Source: Luteimonas padinae
GTDB lineage: Bacteria; Pseudomonadota; Gammaproteobacteria; Xanthomonadales; Xanthomonadaceae
NCBI RefSeq assembly: GCF_014652935.1
Contig: NZ_BMZT01000013.1
Coordinates: 1 to 56,777, forward strand
DNA: 56,777 nucleotides
Direction: 5' to 3'
In this document: positions 50,920-56,777 of the stretch, one piece after another
How the letters are laid out: the number at the start of each line of letters is the position of its first letter
Position numbering within the stretch: position 1 is the stretch's first letter
Translations under genes and position numbers: made by a program
Notes under the pieces: model-generated
Seen by the model: only the letters and a program-made list of their open reading frames with translations
What the model was told of the DNA's origin: nothing
Databases searched by the model: none

Positions 50920-53079
50920 CTAGCGGCGGTCGAACCGCCACTCCAGGCCGAGCAGCCAGCTGCGGCCGGCGCCGGGCTCGTAGAAGCGGCCGTTGCCCTC
51001 GTTGACGATGACCGAGCCGACGTGGTCGCGGTCGAGCACGTTGTCGATGCGCGCGAACACCCGCAGCGGGCCGGAGGCGGTGGCCCAGCGGCGCGATGCC
51101 TCGACGTGGAGCAGGCCGTAGCCCGCGGCCGAGCCGGTGCCGGCGTCGTTCACCATCACCTCGCCCATGGCTTCGGCCTCCAGCGCCGCCGACCAGGCGC
51201 CGCCGTCGTTCCACTGCAGGCGCGCGAAGGCGTGGCGCTCGGGCACGCCGGGAATGCGCCGGCCGGCGGCGATCGCGCCGGTGTCGGCCGCGCCGCTGCG
51301 GAACTCCGCTTCCAGCTGCGTCGCCGCCAGCTGCAGGTCCCAGGCCTCGCCCAGCGGCTGCCACCAGGACAGCTCCACGCCCTGGCGGCGCGCGCTGCCG
51401 GCGTTGCGATAGCTGCTGCGGCCTGCGACGTTGCTGGCCACGGCGATCTCGTCGTCGGTGTCGGCACGGAACAGCGCCGCTTCCAGCAGACCGCCGGCCG
51501 GCGTGCGCCACTTCATGCCCAGCTCGAGGTTGTCGCTGACCGCCGGGCGCAGGCCGAAGGCCAGGCCGGCGCCGCCGTCGGCGCGGTAGGAGAGTTCGTT
51601 GAAGGTGGGGGTTTCGAAGCCGCGGCCCGCCGACGCATAGATGCGCAGGTGCTCAGAGGGCGCGAAGGTGATGCCGGCCACCGGCGAGGTTTCGGCGTAA
51701 TCGACGCGGCCGCTGTCATCGGGATTGCCCGCGGTGACGTAGTGGTCGCGCGAGGTGAACGCGGCCTCGCTGCGGCGCGCGCCAAGCAGCAGCGACCAGT
51801 GCGGCGCGAACCGCCACCAGGCCTGCGCGTACAGGTCGTCGGACTCGACCTCGTTGCGCTCTTCCCGGCGCAGCGTGCCGCGCACGCCCAGCGACTCGCC
51901 GACGAAGTTCTCGAAGCCGCGGCGGTGCTGGCGCTGGCGCTCGCCGGACAGGCCCGCGGCAAGTTCCAGCGGACGGCCCGCCAGCGCACCGCTCCAGGAC
52001 CAGCGCGCATCGTAGCCGGCGTAGCGGTTGTCGAGGTCGATCACGCCGCCGGAGTGCAGCGGATTGCGCTGCGGCGCCGGCGGGATCGGCAGCACCTGGG
52101 TGACCTCGCGGTCGCCGCCCCAGGCCGACAGCCGCAGCGCCTGCGCCTGGCCGAAGCCCTGCTCGAACACCGCGCCGGCCTGCGACTGGCGCACGCTCTT
52201 GCGGGTGTCGTAGACGTAGGCGTTGGCGACGGCCTGGCGAGGATCCTCGCGCATCTGCTGCGCGGTCAGGCCCAGCGGATCGCGCGCCTCGGGGATGTCG
52301 ACGTGATTGAGCACCAGGTCGAGGCGACGGCGCTCGCCCAGGTCGAAGCCCAGCTTGAGGTTGGCGACGTCGCGGCGCGCCGCGGAATGGTCGCGCCAGC
52401 CGTCGGTGTCCAGGCGCGAGAGCGACAGGTTGTAGCCGACCACGTCGTTGCCGCCGAGCAGGCGTGCCGCGCCGGTCCAGGTGCCGTCGCTGCCGACGGT
52501 GGCGCGCAGGCGCCAGGGGTCGCCGGCCTGGCCATCAGCGCTGTGGATCGAGACCACGCCGCCGGACGAGTTGCCGTGCAGCGCCGAGAACGGCCCGCGC
52601 AGCACCTCGATGCGTTCGGCGCCGGCAAGGCTGAAGTGCGACAGCTGGCCCTGGCCGTCGGGCATCGACGCCGGGATGCCGTCGGCGTACAGCCGCAGCC
52701 CGCGCACGCCGAAAGTCGCGCGCGCGCCGAAGCCGCGGATCGACAGCTGCGTGTCCTGCGCCAGGTTCTGGCGGTCGCGCGCGAGCAGGCCGGGCACGCC
52801 GCGCAGGGCCTCGGAGACGTCGCCCTCGGCGGTGGAGCGCTCGCCTTCGAGGTCGATGGTGGCGGTGGAGGCGGGTGTGTCGAAGGCCGGCACGGTGCGC
52901 AGGCGGGTGGCTTCGACCACGACGGCGTCGAGGGTGGTGGGGCTGGCGGCGGGGGCCTGGACCTCGGCGGGCGAGGCCGCGAGGGCCGCGGCGGAGCAGG
53001 AAACAAGCGCGAGCGCGATGGCGAACGGCAGCGTCGACAGCGCGGGGGCGGCTGCCGGAGCGGGGGAGAGGGAAGTCAT
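50920..53079 (-). CDS. TonB-dependent outer membrane receptor
   Basis: 719 residues. Signal peptide (ending AAALA near 34), a candidate TonB box (TLDAVVVEA, 49-57), plug domain (RGVPGLLARDR, QLSIRGFGARATFGVRGLRL, RIEVLRGPFSALHGNSSGGV) and a 22-strand beta-barrel ending LLGLEWRFDRR with the terminal aromatic motif. The barrel and plug most resemble Fe-siderophore or metal receptors of the PA1910/FecA broad group, but the ligand cannot be told. It depends on the TonB-ExbBD motor encoded 10 kb away. Confidence 0.92.
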   Translation of the reverse strand: MTSLSPAPAAAPALSTLPFAIALALVSCSAAALAASPAEVQAPAASPTTLDAVVVEATRLRTVPAFDTPASTATIDLEGERSTAEGDVSEALRGVPGLLARDRQNLAQDTQLSIRGFGARATFGVRGLRLYADGIPASMPDGQGQLSHFSLAGAERIEVLRGPFSALHGNSSGGVVSIHSADGQAGDPWRLRATVGSDGTWTGAARLLGGNDVVGYNLSLSRLDTDGWRDHSAARRDVANLKLGFDLGERRRLDLVLNHVDIPEARDPLGLTAQQMREDPRQAVANAYVYDTRKSVRQSQAGAVFEQGFGQAQALRLSAWGGDREVTQVLPIPPAPQRNPLHSGGVIDLDNRYAGYDARWSWSGALAGRPLELAAGLSGERQRQHRRGFENFVGESLGVRGTLRREERNEVESDDLYAQAWWRFAPHWSLLLGARRSEAAFTSRDHYVTAGNPDDSGRVDYAETSPVAGITFAPSEHLRIYASAGRGFETPTFNELSYRADGGAGLAFGLRPAVSDNLELGMKWRTPAGGLLEAALFRADTDDEIAVASNVAGRSSYRNAGSARRQGVELSWWQPLGEAWDLQLAATQLEAEFRSGAADTGAIAAGRRIPGVPERHAFARLQWNDGGAWSAALEAEAMGEVMVNDAGTGSAAGYGLLHVEASRRWATASGPLRVFARIDNVLDRDHVGSVIVNEGNGRFYEPGAGRSWLLGLEWRFDRR

Positions 53080-53255
53080 GCGGGCATTGTCGCCCGTGGC
53101 AGGGGGAAAGGCCGGTGCGTGCGTGGGAAAGGAGTGTTCCCGTCGGATTTTTTGCGGGGCGAGTTCATCTCCAAGACCAGGGCAAGGCCGGTTTTCTTCG
53201 GGTCGGTCGGGGCGGCTCCGTTGGAAGCCTGGTGCGACTCCGTTGGAGGCCTCGC

Positions 53256-53309
53256 TGCCCGTCCCGCGCACAGGGGGTGTGCTCCCGGCACCTGTGCACG
53301 GGACGGGCG
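53256..53309. repeat. Large hairpin upstream of the TonB-dependent receptor
   Basis: 19-nt arms (53256-53274 and 53291-53309) pair with two imperfect positions around a 16-nt loop. The 316-bp gap to phhA also holds two near-identical 18-nt units containing CTCCGTTGGA (about 53214-53249) and one half of a REP (GGCTGTAGCCGCTCCTGCAG, near 53350). No gene is seen in the gap. Confidence 0.6.
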
Positions 53310-53395
53310 GTGACGTTGTCGGCTTCGGGTGGCGATGACTCCAGCGGTCGCGGCTGTAGCCGCTCCTGCAGAGGGCAGGGGCGGGCGAGGAGAGG

Positions 53396-54298
53396 TCAGA
53401 CGTCGCCGTCGGTGGCCCAGCCCTCGCCGGTGCCGCGCTGGAAGACGGTGTCGGATTCGAGCACCGTGCCGGCCGGGATCGAGGACTGCTCGGCCAGGCG
53501 CGCATAGATGGGCGTGAAGTCCGGATCGGTCGCCGCCATCAGCTGCTCGAAGCTGTCGATGACGAAATAGGTCTTCTGGTAGGTGTCGATGCGGTAGCGC
53601 GTGCGCATGATGCGCTCCAGATCGAAGCCGATGCGGTTGGGCGCGGCGGACTCGAGGCTGTGCACCGACTCGCCGCTCGAGGACACGATGCCGCTGCCGT
53701 AGATGCGCAGGCCGTCGGCTTCGCGGATCAGGCCGAACTCCACCGTGTACCAGTACAGCCGCGTCAGGTTCTGCAGCGCGTCCGGCCCGATGGCGTGCGC
53801 CTTGACCCCGCCGCGCCCGTAGGCCGCCATGTAGTCGGCGAACACCGGGTTCATCAGCAGCGGCACGTGGCCGAAGAGGTCGTGGAAGAGGTCGGGCTCC
53901 TCGATGTAGTCGATCTGGTCCGGGCGGCGGATCCACCAGGTCACCGGGAAGCGGCGGTTGGCCAGGTGATCGAAGAAGTCGAGCTCCGGCAGCAGGCCCT
54001 CGACACCGATCAGGCGCCAGCCCGTGGCCGGCTCCAGCACCGCGTTGAGGTCGTCGTACTTCGGGATGCGGTCGGGCGTCATGCCCATCGCGTCCTGCGC
54101 GCGCAGGAACTCCCCGCTGGCACGGCCGACCAGCAGCTTGCGCTGGCGCTCGAACAGCGTCGCCCAGGTCGCATGGTCCTCATCGGTGTAGCCGGCCCAG
54201 TTCTGGTCGACCACGCCGGTGGCATAGACCGGCACCTTGCCCTTGTCGGTGTGGATGTTCTCGACGCGGCGGGGTGCGGTGGGGGCCTGGGCGGACAT
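53396..54298 (-). CDS. phhA: Phenylalanine 4-monooxygenase
   Basis: Hydroxylates phenylalanine to tyrosine with tetrahydropterin and Fe(II). 300 residues, single catalytic domain as in bacteria. Iron ligands His139 and His144 lie in PDLFHDLFGHVPLL and Glu187 in LYWYTVEFGL; YGSGIVSSSGE and the C-terminal DFTPIYARL are also conserved. The start at 54298 (MSAQAPTAPRR) has CGGAGTCC upstream. It is divergent from an Lrp-type regulator, its probable controller. Confidence 0.96.
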   Translation of the reverse strand: MSAQAPTAPRRVENIHTDKGKVPVYATGVVDQNWAGYTDEDHATWATLFERQRKLLVGRASGEFLRAQDAMGMTPDRIPKYDDLNAVLEPATGWRLIGVEGLLPELDFFDHLANRRFPVTWWIRRPDQIDYIEEPDLFHDLFGHVPLLMNPVFADYMAAYGRGGVKAHAIGPDALQNLTRLYWYTVEFGLIREADGLRIYGSGIVSSSGESVHSLESAAPNRIGFDLERIMRTRYRIDTYQKTYFVIDSFEQLMAATDPDFTPIYARLAEQSSIPAGTVLESDTVFQRGTGEGWATDGDV

Positions 54299-54587
54299 GG
54301 CGGACTCCGGAATGGCGGTGGTGATGACGGCGATGCGGGCTGGCGGTGGTGCAGGGAGCTCGATGGCGCAGGGGGCTGGGGGTGGCGCGCGGCGGCGGCC
54401 GTCGTGCTGCGGAAGTGGCTTGCCGTGAGGCGTCCCGCGGATGGCCGCCACATGACGTGGCCGGGGAGGCACTGGCGGGACGGAGCATCGAAATGGTCGC
54501 CGCCCCCCCCCTGCTGCTGGCTGGACGCATGTTTCGTGCGCCGCTACACCCCTGAACATCGACTCTAGCGACAGAAGCTCGCAAGAT
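54299..54587 (-). other. phhA leader, G/T-rich, no gene
   Basis: The first 290 bp before phhA hold no credible open frame on either strand. It has a runs-of-G/T composition unlike the neighbouring coding DNA. An 8-bp stem CGTCCCGC/GCGGGACG (about 54428-54482) encloses a second one (GCCAC/GTGGC), and would lie in the phhA leader if its promoter is near the operator further upstream. Confidence 0.4.
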
Positions 54588-54630
54588 GGTTGCAATTGTT
54601 GCCTGCCTTCCGTCTAGCAACGCAATATTC
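54588..54630. promoter_or_regulatory. Candidate Lrp-type operator between phhA and its regulator
   Basis: GTTGC (54598-54602) and GCAAC (54617-54621) form an inverted repeat spaced by 14 nt, each flanked by AT-rich bases (GGTTGCAATTGTTGC and AGCAACGCAATATTC). It is the only AT-rich block in the gap. The position next to the Lrp-type gene fits autoregulation and phhA control. Confidence 0.5.
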
Positions 54631-54656
54631 TTGTGCCAGATCGCCGGAGACATCCC

Positions 54657-55142
54657 ATGCCCGCCGCAGACACGCTGGACCGCATCGACCTGCAGCTGCT
54701 GGCCGAACTGCAGCACCAGGGCCGCCTGAGCAACGCCGAACTGGCCGAGCGCGTGCATCTCTCCCCATCTGCCTGCCTGCGCCGCGTGCAGCGGCTCGAA
54801 CGCAGCGGCGTGATCGCCGGCTACCGCGCCGAAGTCGACCCCGAACGCATCGGCCTGGGTCTGACCGCCTTCGTCCGCATCCGCCTCAACCACCACGATG
54901 CCGCCGCCGTCGCCGACTTCGCCCGCGGCGTCAACGAATGGGACGAAGTGGTGGCCTGCCACGCCCTGACCGGCGACATGGACTACCTGCTGCAGGTGGC
55001 CGTGACCGACCTCGAACACTTTTCCCGCTTCCTGCTCGACCGCGTGCTGGCGCGCCCGGGCGTGGGCGACGTGAACTCGAGCTTCGTGCTGCGCACGGTG
55101 AAAGCGATGCGGGGCTTGCCGCTGCCGGAGCGGATCGCGTAG
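54657..55142 (+). CDS. Lrp/AsnC family transcriptional regulator
   Basis: 161 residues: N-terminal winged helix-turn-helix (LDRIDLQLLAELQHQGR, LSNAELAERVHLSPSACLRRVQRLE), hinge and C-terminal RAM ligand-binding domain (DEVVACHALTGDMDYLLQVAV ... VNSSFVLRTVKAM). The GDMDYLLQV block suggests amino-acid sensing, and the divergent phhA suggests phenylalanine or tyrosine. The ATG at 54657 follows CCGGAG; an upstream ATG at 54633 would add eight basic residues. Confidence 0.93.
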   Translation: MPAADTLDRIDLQLLAELQHQGRLSNAELAERVHLSPSACLRRVQRLERSGVIAGYRAEVDPERIGLGLTAFVRIRLNHHDAAAVADFARGVNEWDEVVACHALTGDMDYLLQVAVTDLEHFSRFLLDRVLARPGVGDVNSSFVLRTVKAMRGLPLPERIA

Positions 55143-55216
55143 CGGCCCGCGGCGACCCTCGACGTCGCCGCGAGGCGATCGCGGCAGCGTGAGTCGCAGA
55201 GGCGGTGGAGCGAAGC

Positions 55217-55268
55217 AGCAGCGCGAAACAGCAGCGTGAAGTAGCAGCGTGAAGTAGCAGCGCGAAGC
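55217..55268. repeat. 13-bp tandem repeat, four copies
   Basis: Unit AGCAGCGYGAAGY repeated head to tail (55217, 55230, 55243, 55256), plus a partial unit before it. It lies between the Lrp-type gene and the integrase stop. The unit is not a multiple of three, and no frame here looks coding. Confidence 0.85.
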
Positions 55269-55315
55269 AGTGCCAGCTGTGCCAGCCGTGCCGCCTGCGT
55301 GGTTGCGACCGGGTC

Positions 55316-56365
55316 TCAGTCGCGGTCGAGCGGGCTCAGCACGCCTCCCGCCCCGCGGCCGAGGACATGCGTATAGATCTGCGTCGTCGCCACGTCCTTG
55401 TGCCCCAGCAGCTCCTGCACCGTACGGATGTCGTGGCCGGCCTCGAGCAGATGGGTCGCGAACGAATGGCGCAGCGTATGGCAGGTGGCCGGCTTGTCGA
55501 TCCCCGCTGCCACCCGCGCAGACTTGACCGCGCGCTGCAGCACCGCCTCATCGACGTGGTGTCGCCGGCGCGTCCCGCTGCGCGGATCGTCCGACAGGCC
55601 GGAGGCCGGGAACACATACTGCCAGCCCGGCTCACGGCCGGCCGTCGGATACTTGCGCGACAGCGCGTGCGGCAGCCACACCTCACCGTACCCCTGCGCC
55701 AGATCGCGCCCGTGCAACACCCGCACGCGCTCGATCTGCGCCAGCAGCGCCGCTTCCAGCCGCCGCGGCAGCGGCACGCGCCGGTCCTTGCCGCCCTTCC
55801 CGTTGCGCACCACGATCTCGCAGCGCCCGAAGTCCACGTCCTTGACCCGCAACCGCACCGCCTCCATCAGGCGCATGCCGGCCCCATAGAGCAGCGACGC
55901 CATCAGGCCCGCCTGGCCATCGATCAGCGCGAGGAGCGACCGGACCTCGGCACTGGTGAGTACCACCGGCAAACGCTTCGGCCGCTTGGCACGCGTGACC
56001 GAACCGACCCAGGGCAGGTCGACGCCCAGCACCTCCTTGTAGAGGAACAGCAGCGCCGACAACGCCTGGTTCTGCGTGCTGGCAGCCACATCGTCGCGGA
56101 CCGCCAGCGCGGACAGGAAGGCCTCGACCTCGGCAATCCCGAGCTCGCGCGGATGGCGGCGATTGTTGGCGAGGATGAAACGGCGGGCCCAGCCCACGTA
56201 GGCGCGTTCGGTACGGATGCTGTAGTGCTTCGTCCGGCAGCGGATGCGGATCTGCTCGAGAAGGCGGGGTGGGCCTGGAGAAGCAGGCCCACCACCGCCG
56301 GAACCCGTGACGCCGCCATCCCTGGCAGCAGCGAATACCGCCTCATCCTTGGCCCGGTATGACAT
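55316..56365 (-). CDS. intI: Integron integrase IntI
   Basis: Tyrosine recombinase that captures gene cassettes at attI and attC. 349 residues: an unusual Gly-rich N-terminus of about 33 residues, core-binding domain ([18 protein letters not shown]), catalytic Arg165 ([13 protein letters not shown]), Lys near 193, His296 and Arg299 ([19 protein letters not shown]), His322 and Tyr331 ([15 protein letters not shown]). The extra IntI-specific patch ([22 protein letters not shown] to about 260) separates it from XerC/D. All catalytic residues are present. It is transcribed away from the cassette side. Confidence 0.95.
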   Translation of the reverse strand: MSYRAKDEAVFAAARDGGVTGSGGGGPASPGPPRLLEQIRIRCRTKHYSIRTERAYVGWARRFILANNRRHPRELGIAEVEAFLSALAVRDDVAASTQNQALSALLFLYKEVLGVDLPWVGSVTRAKRPKRLPVVLTSAEVRSLLALIDGQAGLMASLLYGAGMRLMEAVRLRVKDVDFGRCEIVVRNGKGGKDRRVPLPRRLEAALLAQIERVRVLHGRDLAQGYGEVWLPHALSRKYPTAGREPGWQYVFPASGLSDDPRSGTRRRHHVDEAVLQRAVKSARVAAGIDKPATCHTLRHSFATHLLEAGHDIRTVQELLGHKDVATTQIYTHVLGRGAGGVLSPLDRD

Positions 56366-56382
56366 ACCGCCTCATCCGTGGG
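56331..56382. repeat. Duplicated GGATGAGGCGGTAT motif across the intI start
   Basis: On the minus strand GGATGAGGCGGTAT occurs twice, about 28 nt apart. One lies just before the intI ATG, the other inside its first codons. GGTATGTCATACC is also palindromic over the start codon. It may be a short duplication or a regulatory repeat. Confidence 0.6.
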
Positions 56383-56529
56383 GTATTCGACTCCATCATT
56401 ACCGCGCCGGGCGGAATCAGGAAGGAGATAAAGGATTGATTTCGTGTGGGGTTTTTCTGATAGTCGGGACCGGGACGATGCGGGCGGGTGATGCTACATT
56501 CCGGACTTGGAAGCTACTTAGTGTTAGGC
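56366..56529 (+). other. attI-like region with GTTAGGC core
   Basis: The 160 bp between intI and the first cassette. It ends in the core site GTTAGGC (56523-56529), which matches GTTRRRY; cassette exchange would occur after the G. The position between a divergent intI and an open frame on the other side is the standard attI layout. A possible cassette promoter lies inside (TTGATT near 56437 and TGATAG 16 nt later), but is weakly supported. Confidence 0.7.
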
Positions 56530-56532
56530 GCC

Positions 56533-56777
56533 ATGGGTGAGTCTGTCGCAATGGAAGCTCGTCATATCATTGGCGTCGCAGCGGTCTACGCCTTCGTTTA
56601 CTACGCAGTCGCACGCTCCGCATTGGCGGATATCCGGCGCTTTGACCCTGCGCTGTCTCAGCATCTTGGAGCTCCCGGAGGTATCAGCTCCAAGAACTCG
56701 ATGGCTGTAATTGAGATGCTCTTGGATCGCGGTCTCCCCCAAGAGCACCAGCCGCGCAGATTTCGGGCAAAACTGCG
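56533..56777 (+). CDS. First integron cassette gene, partial: small membrane-anchored protein
   Basis: Begins at an ATG three bases after the GTTAGGC core and stays open to the end of the window (81 codons visible). One N-terminal hydrophobic helix (HIIGVAAVYAFVYYAVARSAL, about 11-31), then a soluble domain (RRFDPALSQHLGAPGG, SMAVIEMLLDRGLP). GC is visibly lower than in the neighbouring genes (roughly 56% by eye), and codon use is mixed, as expected for a captured cassette. I do not recognise the product. The 3' end and attC lie outside the window. Confidence 0.6.
   Translation, partial: MGESVAMEARHIIGVAAVYAFVYYAVARSALADIRRFDPALSQHLGAPGGISSKNSMAVIEMLLDRGLPQEHQPRRFRAKL

Noticed and set aside
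53080..53395. Cobalamin riboswitch before the TonB-dependent receptor
   Set aside because: The conserved B12-box core could not be found. Only simple hairpins and two direct repeats are seen.
55217..55268. CRISPR-like repeat
   Set aside because: The 13-bp units are contiguous with no spacers, and no cas genes are nearby.
56359..56439. A 26-codon frame in the attI region ([12 protein letters not shown]...)
   Set aside because: It overlaps the intI start in antisense, has no clear ribosome site, and arises from the duplicated motif.

Overview
This window is a stretch of a very GC-rich bacterial chromosome around the replication origin. It carries dnaA-dnaN-recF-gyrB, the divergent rpmH-rnpA-yidC-mnmE set, and further right tonB-exbB-exbD-exbD-pdxJ. 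That order, the form of the DnaA N-terminus, and the many small Xanthomonad-type lipoproteins and membrane proteins point to Gammaproteobacteria, order Lysobacterales (Xanthomonadaceae), something like Luteimonas or Lysobacter. The genus is an inference. No rRNA, tRNA or CRISPR array was recognised.

Layout. 0-10 kb: secreted hydrolase, exported M20 amidohydrolase, queF, a LysM/lipoprotein pair, icd followed by a small membrane gene and a gutted aceK remnant, an exported methyltransferase-like lipoprotein and a pseudouridine synthase. 10-15 kb: REC-histidine kinase, hrpB and tatD, with a large cruciform between hrpB and tatD. 15-26 kb: three lipoprotein genes (two are OmpA paralogues with almost identical C-termini), a YadGH-type ABC exporter, a flavin reductase, a TAP-type hydrolase coupled to a NatAB-type exporter, and a lipoprotein with a TonB C-terminus. 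26-37 kb: origin region, with oriC between dnaA and dnaN and four parS-like sites in 1.8 kb. 37-43 kb: M48 protease, TPR protein, TonB-ExbB-ExbD1-ExbD2 and pdxJ. 43-55 kb: cardiolipin synthase, radical SAM protein, kinase/regulator pair, Fe/2OG oxygenase, fbp, MgtC/DUF4010 protein, TonB-dependent receptor, and phhA with a divergent Lrp-type regulator. 55.3 kb to the end: an integron integrase, an attI-like region with a GTTAGGC core, and the open start of a first cassette of lower GC.

Non-coding features are unusually rich. Four loci carry an inverted-repeat element built from CGCGGAT units. Two of these hold a second copy nested inside, and one holds a GTAGGAGC REP pair. The most striking signal is in the 969-bp recF-gyrB gap. 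Two inverted copies of a roughly 100-nt element have identical internal-loop and basal-stem sequences, but their terminal and outer helices differ in sequence while pairing is kept. Every imperfect pair is G-U on one strand only. That is the signature of a structured RNA, here in two divergent copies.

How it fits together. The right half is envelope energetics: a TonB-Exb motor, a TonB-dependent receptor and several lipoproteins. The origin block is housekeeping. Loss of aceK beside an intact icd suggests that isocitrate dehydrogenase is no longer controlled by phosphorylation at the usual serine. The window ends inside a mobile gene-capture platform.
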